A stretch of DNA of 64,000 nucleotides, taken from a virus. The position numbers and the translations under genes were made by a program. Every line of letters begins with the position of its first letter. The first letter of the stretch is position 1. Below are positions 57,635 to 64,000 of this stretch, one piece after another. The notes below the pieces were generated by a model, which had not been told where the DNA came from, made no database searches, and worked only from the letters and a program-made list of their open reading frames with translations. The stretch covers positions 45,483-109,482 of IMG/VR virus record IMGVR_UViG_3300023174_005626, one strand, 5' to 3'.

Positions 57635-59395
57635 TTATTTGGCACCAAATAACCATCCATATTTTTGATAATCGGCTTTAGTGGCTGCTTGGTTGTTATA
57701 TGGGTTTTGTCTTCCCATTTGAGGAATCATTGGATTAAAGTAATCTGAAGTATTTTTATTCTCATTAACAACTGATGTCCAAGAATTTAACATCGCCTTT
57801 GTATGATTAACCACTTTTTGTAAAGATTGGAATGATTTTTCTGCAACATATATTGCCATAGAAATACCCATAATACAGTCATCGTGATGACCTTTTTGGT
57901 GGTCAGGTCTACCATTTACGTAAATAAATGTGTTCATTTCGTTATATAATCTGTGTGAATATATTTTAAAATCGTGTCTACATGCCTCTTCCAGTGCGGC
58001 AATAATTTGAACTCTTTTATTGTTAAAATTAATACCAGGTATTTTTTCATTCATTTTTGGGTCCCACTTCCACTTATTATTTGGGTCAACATTATCAACG
58101 TACATTCCTCCTTGATACCCCATTTCTTGCATTTTTCTTGCTGTTGCAACTCCCATTCCGCCCGTTAAATCCACAACACAATATGCCGTATACATACTTC
58201 CCCACTTATAAGCAATTTCTGCAGTAATATCTGGAGGAACCTTTCCAACATATTCAAGTACTTGTTCTCTTGTGTCAAAATCAATTATTTGAATGCTACT
58301 AAAATCTTCAGAGTCACCTCTTGATACGTCCACACCCATAACATATTTATGATTATTTTCTGGTTCTTTAAAAATCCAAAGTGAACCACCCATCATTTTA
58401 GCCAAAGGCTCCCTCAATTGATTTTTAGAAATATTTTGCATTAACTCAGAATCAAAAACGTTATCACCTGAACCCAAGAAATTACATTCCAATTCCTGAG
58501 CCACTTTTCTCCTATCAAATTTCAACTTTTTAACCATACTTTCAAACCAAGCTGAACATGGTTTGTATCCTTGATTTATATAATCAGTTGTTATTGCGTG
58601 GTCTCGTTCATACGGATTGTCAATGGATAAATCCACAACAACATCTTTGGCATAATCTTCTCTATTCAACAGAAAGTGAACTAAATCATTTGTTTTAACC
58701 ATATACAAATCTTTAGTATATCTTGGGTCACGATACCAATACATTTCAGAAATTTTGAAGTCATTCATATTTCTTAATGCTTGGTCATAAATTTCATAAT
58801 AAATTGCATCGTACCCATTTGGTGTAGATACAACAATAACCTTACCACCCGTAGATAGTGAGGCCATACACGCTGACCAGAAATCTCCGTCAGCCTCAAT
58901 GAACGCAGCCTCATCAAAAATAAGAATAGTCGGGGTATAACCTCTCAACGCATCCTTTGATGTTGCAACCGCCTTAACTTCACAGTCATTAGTAAGTTTA
59001 AAATGTCTTTGTGCGTTTTTGTCAGGTGAAAATCCAACACCTACCCAAGCTGGCCATTGTTCTGTAAAATTTCTAATTTTGTTAGCCATCTCAACTGATG
59101 TATCTAACTTGTTGGCAATAATTAGAATTTTTTCTGGCTTTTGTTTTTTAGCGAATACAAGTTTTTTTGATGCCCATGCAGCTGTAACGGTTGATACACC
59201 AGCCTGACGATACTTTAAGGCAATGTTTTCATTGTGGGAATCGTAGTCTTCAATAAGTCTTACTTGGTCAGGAAAAAGGTCCAATGGAACATACTTTGAT
59301 ACTGTGTTATCGTATGTCTGTAAATAAGTACGAAGTGCGTAAGGAGTATTCCTCATACACTTCGTAACTTCTATAATTAATTGTTCTTTAGTCAC
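57635..59395 (-). CDS. gp17: Terminase large subunit, gp17-like
   Basis: A 586-residue packaging motor. The ATPase has a Walker A-type loop ALKYRQAGVSTVTAAW (residues 61-69), Walker B TILIFDEAAFIE (D161, E162) and the coupling VVSTPNGYDA. The nuclease domain has VMGVDVSRGDSEDFSS (D356), CVVDLTGGMGV (D409) and HHDDCIMGIS (D505/D506), the three acidic positions of a RNase H-like nuclease. It cuts the DNA concatemer and pumps it into the prohead through the portal encoded next. It lies after a 434-residue gene with a gap of six bases. Confidence 0.96.
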   Translation of the reverse strand: MTKEQLIIEVTKCMRNTPYALRTYLQTYDNTVSKYVPLDLFPDQVRLIEDYDSHNENIALKYRQAGVSTVTAAWASKKLVFAKKQKPEKILIIANKLDTSVEMANKIRNFTEQWPAWVGVGFSPDKNAQRHFKLTNDCEVKAVATSKDALRGYTPTILIFDEAAFIEADGDFWSACMASLSTGGKVIVVSTPNGYDAIYYEIYDQALRNMNDFKISEMYWYRDPRYTKDLYMVKTNDLVHFLLNREDYAKDVVVDLSIDNPYERDHAITTDYINQGYKPCSAWFESMVKKLKFDRRKVAQELECNFLGSGDNVFDSELMQNISKNQLREPLAKMMGGSLWIFKEPENNHKYVMGVDVSRGDSEDFSSIQIIDFDTREQVLEYVGKVPPDITAEIAYKWGSMYTAYCVVDLTGGMGVATARKMQEMGYQGGMYVDNVDPNNKWKWDPKMNEKIPGINFNNKRVQIIAALEEACRHDFKIYSHRLYNEMNTFIYVNGRPDHQKGHHDDCIMGISMAIYVAEKSFQSLQKVVNHTKAMLNSWTSVVNENKNTSDYFNPMIPQMGRQNPYNNQAATKADYQKYGWLFGAK

Positions 59396-59401
59396 AAATT
59401 A

Positions 59402-60706
59402 TTATTTGGGTCTTGATATACCCAAACTACCGAAGAAATCGTCAAGTCCGTCATCTTCATCTTCAGGGTCAATACCCTCCTCTTCTTTATAATCCTCAAA
59501 ATCACTCTTCATTTCTTGAGCTTCCTTCATGATTTCTTCAAATCTTGCAGTTGCTTTTTTTACTTTAGACGTATCTTCAGAGATGGCGTTTCCTATGATT
59601 TCCAAAAATTCTTGAGCAGGTACTTGGTATAACAAGATATGGAACCAGTTTATCAGGCCTTTGTTTGATTCATCAAACATTGAATCAGGTAAGGCAAATC
59701 TTATTTTTTCTACAATTTCAGGGCCTATTCTTAATTGCATTGGTTCGTTAGATAACACATCAACAGCACCTCTAACTTTATCACGAATATCTGGATTCTT
59801 AGAATGACCATGTCTACCTTTAGCTTCTTCTAAACCTTTAATAATTTCGTGACATAAAATTGGGAAAATTAAACCTTCTGCAATAATCTTTGTGTCAGGT
59901 TGTTCTTCACCACCCTCTTCTCCACCACCTTCTTCTCCTTCATCATCAGCATCATCTAATGAGACTTTACCTGCAACACCTTGACCTGTTTGACTCATCA
60001 TTTCAATCATTTGGTCCATGGTAAAATACATAAAATCATTAATTGCCATGATACCTAAATAATCTCTGTACAAAGTTGGGTCAATAGCATCTAATCTTGC
60101 TTTAACATCAGGTTTTTGAAAAATATAATGTCCTTTTTTGGCTGCCCCTTGAATAATTGCATTTATAATATTTCTCTTATGTTTTTCTAATTCTAACTCT
60201 TCTTCGTCTGTTAAATCTTCCACATTAAAAGAAGGTATTTCTAATTTTTCTTCGTCATCTTCTTCTTCCTCATCATCTTTAGGTTCTTCAGGTTGATATC
60301 TGAAATCATCCGTTCTAGGTTGTTCACCTAAGTGAGCCTCAATTTGATACCATCCTTCAGGAACTTCCCCTTCTTCTAAAGAAGCATCAATTGCTAATTG
60401 TATAAGTTCGTCTTTATGTGCAGCTTCAATTCTCATGATGTTAGGAAGTTTCCTCATCATTTCGTTGTAAATCATTCCTTGAACCTGTTGTGAACTTAAA
60501 TCTTGAATTCCTGTAACTTGTCTTAATTTGTCAGCAACCTTTTGAAATCTTTGACTAACTAATCTTTGAACATCAGCTGGCCCTTTTTTCATTGCAGGAT
60601 TTTGTGCATATAAACTATCAGGACTAGCTAATTTTCTCACTAAACTTGGGTCCATTCTTTCAGGAGTATTCCCGTAATCTATTTGTTCTTTTAATTTTTT
60701 TGCCAT
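59402..60706 (-). CDS. Unknown acidic virion or packaging-associated protein
   Basis: A 434-residue protein, helical and acidic, with low-complexity Glu/Asp stretches (about 145-160 and 250-270) and Gly-Glu runs. Conserved-looking parts are SPDSLYAQNPAMKKGPADVQ, RQVTGIQDLSSQQVQGMIYN and DFMYFTMDQMIEMMSQTGQG. It lies immediately before the terminase gene in transcription order, where a small terminase or capsid-related gene could be expected, but it lacks any recognisable gp16 feature. Function unknown. Confidence 0.5.
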   Translation of the reverse strand: MAKKLKEQIDYGNTPERMDPSLVRKLASPDSLYAQNPAMKKGPADVQRLVSQRFQKVADKLRQVTGIQDLSSQQVQGMIYNEMMRKLPNIMRIEAAHKDELIQLAIDASLEEGEVPEGWYQIEAHLGEQPRTDDFRYQPEEPKDDEEEEDDEEKLEIPSFNVEDLTDEEELELEKHKRNIINAIIQGAAKKGHYIFQKPDVKARLDAIDPTLYRDYLGIMAINDFMYFTMDQMIEMMSQTGQGVAGKVSLDDADDEGEEGGGEEGGEEQPDTKIIAEGLIFPILCHEIIKGLEEAKGRHGHSKNPDIRDKVRGAVDVLSNEPMQLRIGPEIVEKIRFALPDSMFDESNKGLINWFHILLYQVPAQEFLEIIGNAISEDTSKVKKATARFEEIMKEAQEMKSDFEDYKEEEGIDPEDEDDGLDDFFGSLGISRPK

Positions 60707-60708
60707 AA

Positions 60709-61458
60709 TTATTTTTCTAATAAATTCATAATAAGGTCAATAACCTCGTCTTTAGCTTTGTCCGCATCAATTTTTTTTGCCTTTGGGGATTCTTTTTCAC
60801 CAGGGTTTGGATTTTTGCCAGGATGTGATGGTCTTGGTTTTTTATCAGGGGCTCCTGGTTTTGTTGTTGGTGATGTCTTTGGTTTTGATGGTGCAGTTGC
60901 TGGACCTGCTTCCGACAAATACTTAACTAAATCACCTTTAGTAATTCTTGGTGGGATGTTTCTTTCAACTATTCTCATAATTTCATTTTCTAAAAACAAA
61001 GATACGGGATTTTTTCCTTCTCCCAATTGTTTTTTAACCGCTTTTACACATCTTTCCCATTTTCTTGATTTTTTTGGTCCTACTTGAGAATGACAGATAG
61101 ACCATGGGTTTGATTTACCTTCATAACTTTTTTCTTCAAACATACCCATTCCGTCATCTTCATTACCAAATCCATCATCTGATGATGGACCAACTTGTTT
61201 TGAGTCCTGAGTTTCAGTTTCTTTGTTTGGGTCTACGGTTACTTCTTCCTCTTCGTCAAGTTCTTTTTCATAAACTTGGAACGGCTTTTTCTCACTTTTT
61301 AATTTGCTAATCATAGCAGTATCCGTTTTAGAAACATTAATTTGTTCAACAAATAATTTTTTGTATAAAATGTCAATCTGTGATTCATCTAATTTTGAAA
61401 CAGTATTAGCAGATAAACCTTTATCTATTAATCTCAAAGCTTTTTTATTAATTTTCAT
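60709..61458 (-). CDS. Unknown protein with PW-x-x-C motif and Pro/Lys-rich part
   Basis: A 249-residue protein. The N-terminal helix (MKINKKALRLIDKGLSANTV) is followed by an acidic middle, then a short motif SNPWSICHSQVGPKKSRKWE with a second Cys nearby, similar in shape to PWVNIC in the DUF5872-like protein. A Pro/Lys/Gly-rich stretch (about 185-225, SKPKTSPTTKPGAPDKKPRP) follows, and the C-terminus is helical. It begins inside the end of the upstream gene (11-base overlap). Probably a head or DNA-associated protein; not recognised. Confidence 0.5.
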   Translation of the reverse strand: MKINKKALRLIDKGLSANTVSKLDESQIDILYKKLFVEQINVSKTDTAMISKLKSEKKPFQVYEKELDEEEEVTVDPNKETETQDSKQVGPSSDDGFGNEDDGMGMFEEKSYEGKSNPWSICHSQVGPKKSRKWERCVKAVKKQLGEGKNPVSLFLENEIMRIVERNIPPRITKGDLVKYLSEAGPATAPSKPKTSPTTKPGAPDKKPRPSHPGKNPNPGEKESPKAKKIDADKAKDEVIDLIMNLLEK

Positions 61459-61843
61459 ATACTACTTTCTTTTCAAATTCTAAAATCAAATCTCTTTCGT
61501 AGAGTTTGTCTTTTATTTCTTGTTCTGTTGTACCAAATCTGAATACTAATCTTTTTTGACTTTCTTCTTCATCGGTTTCCCAGGCTAATGCAACTACATC
61601 ATCAATTGCATCTATCATACAAAAAAAATCGGAGTTCTGAATCAATTCCAACTTTACATCAGTATTTCTCAGAACTCCTACTTTTTTAATATATTTTAAT
61701 TCAGGTGGTCCAGGATAACCATTACATGGTTTACTTTCCCAAGATTCTCCCCAAACATCTTCAGTATCAGAGAATATAAACTCGTAAAGATTGTCTCCTT
61801 TATAATTAGGACCTAAACCATTTACGTAGATTAATTTACTCAT
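61448..61843 (-). CDS. Unknown small acidic protein
   Basis: A 131-residue protein starting MSKLIYVNGLGPNYKGDNLY with EFIFSDTEDVWGESWESKPC, IDAIDDVVALAWETDEEESQ and RLVFRFGTTEQEIKDKLYER. It is rich in Asp, Glu and Trp and has no recognised family. It is tightly packed, overlapping the upstream gene by four bases and the downstream gene by eleven. It belongs to a run of uncharacterised genes just upstream of terminase, so a virion or packaging function is possible. Confidence 0.55.
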   Translation of the reverse strand: MSKLIYVNGLGPNYKGDNLYEFIFSDTEDVWGESWESKPCNGYPGPPELKYIKKVGVLRNTDVKLELIQNSDFFCMIDAIDDVVALAWETDEEESQKRLVFRFGTTEQEIKDKLYERDLILEFEKKVVYEN

Positions 61844-63060
61844 ACTAAAAATCCTTCAGGTGAAATTTTTACTTGTCTTCCTTTATTCTCAAACACTAAG
61901 TTTTTTTTGTTTGTTATTCCAACAATTTTAGCATTTTTATTTTCTTCTAAAAATTTCTTTGATGCCAATTCTTGTTCAATTGTTTCAGTAAACTTTACAA
62001 CTTCTTTCATTTGTCTTTTAACTTCAGAAATTTTTTGAATTTGTTTTTGTGCGTTTTTTTCTCTGTTTTCTAATATTTCTTTTTTTGTTACTTCAAAATA
62101 TTTTGAAATTACTTTGTCAACTTTTGATTCACCAAAAATATGGTCCATAATCGCTCCATATGATGGAGTTTCTTTCATTTCACTTTCTACAGGTACTTCC
62201 GCACTCATCTCAACATCTCCTTCAGGACCTTCAAAATCAGCAGTCATTTCCTCTTCACCACCAAAATCAGAACCTTCTTCTCTTTCTTCTGCTTCTTCAA
62301 ATTTACCCATAATATCTTCTTTATCTTCTTCAGATAAATTTTTCAAATCTAAAGATGATAAAACCATATTAATAACATATTTGATATTTTCAGAAGTCAT
62401 TCCTTCTTCATTATCTAATGTTCTAATTTTTTGAGTTAATTTACCTGTAAGTTTTTGGATTGATTTAAAAGTTACTTTTTCTTCTAAATCTTGTCCTTCT
62501 TCAGAATCCATTTCCATGCCATCTTCACCTGCTTCTAAATCATCACCCATAGGCAATTCTTCTCCCCCTTCAGAAGGTGGAAGTTCTCCCATTGGAGCTG
62601 GTGGAAGTTCTGGTGAAGGAACTGGTGGGGGTGCCATTGGAACCTCAGCAGCTGGTGCTGGAAGTTCTTCAGGTGCTGGTTTAGGTGTTTTCAAAACGAA
62701 TTTTTTTTGTTCACCATATAAAGAAACACCTTCTTCATTCTCGTTTAGACGATTTAATTCACCCGCAAGTAAATTCAATCTTTTAAATGCCTGAGAATAT
62801 GAAGAATAGTATTTTCTATTTTTCATTGGTTCAATGTAATCAGTATCAGATTCTGAAATAGTTTTTTTAATGATATATCCTTGTCTTTCTTTAACAATTT
62901 GATAGTCATGTCCATCCGCTAAATTTACTGAATATTCTTTTTTGGCAGTTTCATTTATTTTTTCAGGAATAACTTCGTTGAATCTTGCGATTTCCATTAT
63001 TCTTTTCATTTTTTCTTGACCAGTCAGTTTTTCGCTTCCTATTGGTTTTAAGTCTCCCAT
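61840..63060 (-). CDS. Unknown acidic virion-type protein with Pro-rich region
   Basis: A 406-residue protein starting MGDLKPIGSEKLTGQEKMKR. The N-terminal part has VNLADGHDYQIVKERQGYII (about 48-70), a compact folded-looking segment. A Pro/Ala/Glu-rich stretch (about 125-185; PAPEELPAPAAEVPMAPPPV) and Glu/Gly-rich acidic stretches (about 245-300) make up the middle. The C-terminus is helical and basic (VDKVISKYFEVTKKEILENR). No family recognised. Position upstream of packaging genes suggests a core or head-associated protein. Confidence 0.5.
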   Translation of the reverse strand: MGDLKPIGSEKLTGQEKMKRIMEIARFNEVIPEKINETAKKEYSVNLADGHDYQIVKERQGYIIKKTISESDTDYIEPMKNRKYYSSYSQAFKRLNLLAGELNRLNENEEGVSLYGEQKKFVLKTPKPAPEELPAPAAEVPMAPPPVPSPELPPAPMGELPPSEGGEELPMGDDLEAGEDGMEMDSEEGQDLEEKVTFKSIQKLTGKLTQKIRTLDNEEGMTSENIKYVINMVLSSLDLKNLSEEDKEDIMGKFEEAEEREEGSDFGGEEEMTADFEGPEGDVEMSAEVPVESEMKETPSYGAIMDHIFGESKVDKVISKYFEVTKKEILENREKNAQKQIQKISEVKRQMKEVVKFTETIEQELASKKFLEENKNAKIVGITNKKNLVFENKGRQVKISPEGFLV

Positions 63061-63079
63061 ATCTAAAAATTTATATTTT

Positions 63080-63919
63080 TTAATTATTTAATCCGTATTG
63101 TCCTCCAAGGGCAATTGCGTTTAGTTGTGTTACTTGTGTTGTAGTACCATCATTATTATCAGTTACATATTGAGCGTAAGGAACAACTGTACCTGGAGGT
63201 AATGTTCCACCACTAAATGAACCTAACATAGCCGCAGTATATTCATAAAATTCATTTACCGAAATACCACTATAGAATGGTGTTACACTTGGTGTTGGTG
63301 TGTTAGTTGGTGTTATTGGTGGTGTTTTTGTTGGTGTTGGCGTTGTTGTTTTTGTTGGTGTTACATTTGGTGTATCAGTTGGAGATGCGGTAATACTTGG
63401 TGTTACATTTGGTGTTCTCGTTTGTGTAGTGGTTACACTTGGTGTTGGTGTTTTTGTTGGTGTTACATTTGGTGTATCTGTTGGAGATGCCGTAATACTT
63501 GGTGTTGGTGTATTAGTTGATGATGGTGTATCTGTAGGTGTTGGAGTATGAGTTGGTGTTACATTCGGAGTATCTGTTGGTGTTGCAGTGTTTGTTGGTG
63601 TTACATTTGGAGTATCTGTTGGTGTTGGTGTTTGAGATTTTGTTGGTGTAGGTGTAGGTGTTTTTGTTACCGTTGGTGTTGGTGTTACAACCGCTAAACA
63701 AGTTGCACAATCAGTATAATCTACGGACATTGTTAATACTTTATCAGTACCTGTGTTAGGTTCTGCATTATCAATGATATCATAACATCCAGGTGTTGAA
63801 GCACCAGTGAATGTTAAATAATAATTTCCATTAACCGCAGGTAATGATGAACTATCAAAATCAACTAACTTAGCGGGTCCTCCACCACAATAACCTATGA
63901 GATATGTAACTAATGCCAT
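63080..63919 (-). CDS. Pro-Thr-rich modular protein D (distant copy)
   Basis: A 279-residue protein with an N-terminal beta domain (1-80; TYLIGYCGGGPAKLVDFDSS and later VDYTDCATC), a long Thr-Pro linker (about 82-215) and a C-terminal globular part starting YSGISVNEFYEYTAAMLGSF. The linker contains repeats of TPSITASPTDTPNVTPTKT. The plan is that of proteins A-C at 15.6-18.7 kb, but the gene lies more than 40 kb away in the head module. Probably another exposed virion protein. A TATTTAT motif precedes it. Confidence 0.65.
   Translation of the reverse strand: MALVTYLIGYCGGGPAKLVDFDSSSLPAVNGNYYLTFTGASTPGCYDIIDNAEPNTGTDKVLTMSVDYTDCATCLAVVTPTPTVTKTPTPTPTKSQTPTPTDTPNVTPTNTATPTDTPNVTPTHTPTPTDTPSSTNTPTPSITASPTDTPNVTPTKTPTPSVTTTQTRTPNVTPSITASPTDTPNVTPTKTTTPTPTKTPPITPTNTPTPSVTPFYSGISVNEFYEYTAAMLGSFSGGTLPPGTVVPYAQYVTDNNDGTTTQVTQLNAIALGGQYGLNN
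63285..63690. repeat. Thr-Pro codon repeat tract
   Basis: Built on GTTGGTGTT and GGTGTTACATTTGGTGTATC blocks. Two long near-identical units occur at about 63352-63405 and 63456-63505. Confidence 0.85.
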
Positions 63920-63932
63920 CTATTTTTTCTTA

Positions 63933-63939
63933 ATAAATA
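63933..63939 (-). promoter_or_regulatory. TATTTAT late-promoter candidate for Pro-Thr protein D
   Basis: Sense-oriented TATTTAT 13 bases before the ATG. Confidence 0.5.
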
Positions 63940-63954
63940 TACGATTATACCTAA

Positions 63955-64000
63955 TTATTTAGGTGTTTCTTGAATTTGTCTTTCTACAGACAACTCTTTA
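63955..64000 (-). CDS. C-terminal end of an unknown gene (cut by window edge)
   Basis: The only open minus-strand frame entering from the right ends KELSVERQIQETPK followed by TAA. Too short to identify. It would be the next gene upstream in the head module. Confidence 0.4.
   Translation of the reverse strand, partial: KELSVERQIQETPK

Noticed and set aside
62516-62794. Plus-strand Ser/Gly-rich frame
   Set aside because: Antisense of the Pro/Glu-rich region in the 406-residue protein; no independent support.
1-64000. tRNA genes, which many large T4-like phages carry
   Set aside because: No cloverleaf with a GTTCRA-type T-loop was found by eye in the gaps, and gaps are too short; a tRNAscan run would settle it.
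1-64000. CRISPR array or diversity-generating retroelement
   Set aside because: The only short repeats are coding Thr-Pro and acidic tracts without spacers, and no reverse transcriptase or template repeat was seen near the fibre genes.
1-64000. Prophage or integrated element
   Set aside because: No integrase, attachment-site repeat, repressor cassette or host flanking genes; gene content is that of a lytic T4-like phage.
1-64000. crAss-like phage, because of the Bacteroidota signals
   Set aside because: Capsid, portal, terminase, sheath and protease follow the T4 gp23/gp20/gp17/gp18/gp21 pattern with a contractile tail, unlike the podovirus-type crAss-like group.

Overview
The window is a continuous, gene-dense piece of a T4-like (Caudoviricetes, contractile-tailed) phage genome. 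The diagnostic genes are a gp23-type major capsid protein, gp22-type scaffold, gp21-type prohead protease, gp20-type portal, gp17-type large terminase, gp18-type tail sheath, gp13/gp15-type neck and tail-terminator candidates, a family B DNA polymerase and a gp55-like late sigma factor. The DNA is strongly AT-rich and start codons lack Shine-Dalgarno sequences. Two plus-strand genes are preceded by TTG-N19/20-TATCTTTG, which fits the Bacteroidota housekeeping promoter, and one of them has a signal peptide ending in SFGQ, typical of Flavobacteriia and relatives. I infer a lytic phage of a Bacteroidota host. No integrase, tRNA, CRISPR array or insertion sequence was seen.

Layout. 1-2.5 kb (minus): tail sheath (cut by the window edge), a gp15-like terminator and a gp14-like neck candidate. 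2.5-7.7 kb (plus): SET-domain protein, SNF2-type helicase, a superoxide dismutase fused to a nuclease-like domain, and a gp13-like neck protein. 7.7-10.5 kb (minus): DNA polymerase. 10.6-15.6 kb (minus): four glycosyltransferase genes and a small beta-rich protein. 15.6-20.7 kb (minus): four tail or fibre-like proteins with Pro-Thr repeat tracts. 20.8-23.4 kb (plus): small virion-type or unknown proteins and a WYL-like protein. 23.5-39.3 kb (plus): a long run of tightly packed or overlapping genes for surface-glycan synthesis (GT2, GT4, GT10, GT11, FkbM and TylF-like methyltransferases, a GDP-mannose 3,5-epimerase homologue), interleaved with dUTPase, a PolB-type exonuclease, PhoH, a HAD-like protein and the late sigma factor. 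39.3-45.9 kb (plus): baseplate or virion structural genes. 45.9-63.9 kb (minus): the head and packaging module, read right to left from a Pro-Thr protein through terminase, portal, protease, scaffold and capsid to an OmpA-like protein. Small plus-strand genes, including a ribosomal protein bS21 gene, sit between its minus-strand genes.

How it may work together. A heptamer TATTTAT in sense orientation lies 4-58 bases before at least twenty start codons, mostly of structural genes. It is a good candidate for the phage late promoter, possibly read by the gp55-like sigma. Genes with host-type promoters would be expressed early. bS21 may adapt host ribosomes, which in Bacteroidota do not use Shine-Dalgarno pairing. 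The two glycosyltransferase clusters could decorate the host envelope or the mucin-like Pro-Thr tail proteins. The most unusual single gene is the superoxide dismutase-nuclease fusion. All functions come from motif reading and gene order; no database search was possible.
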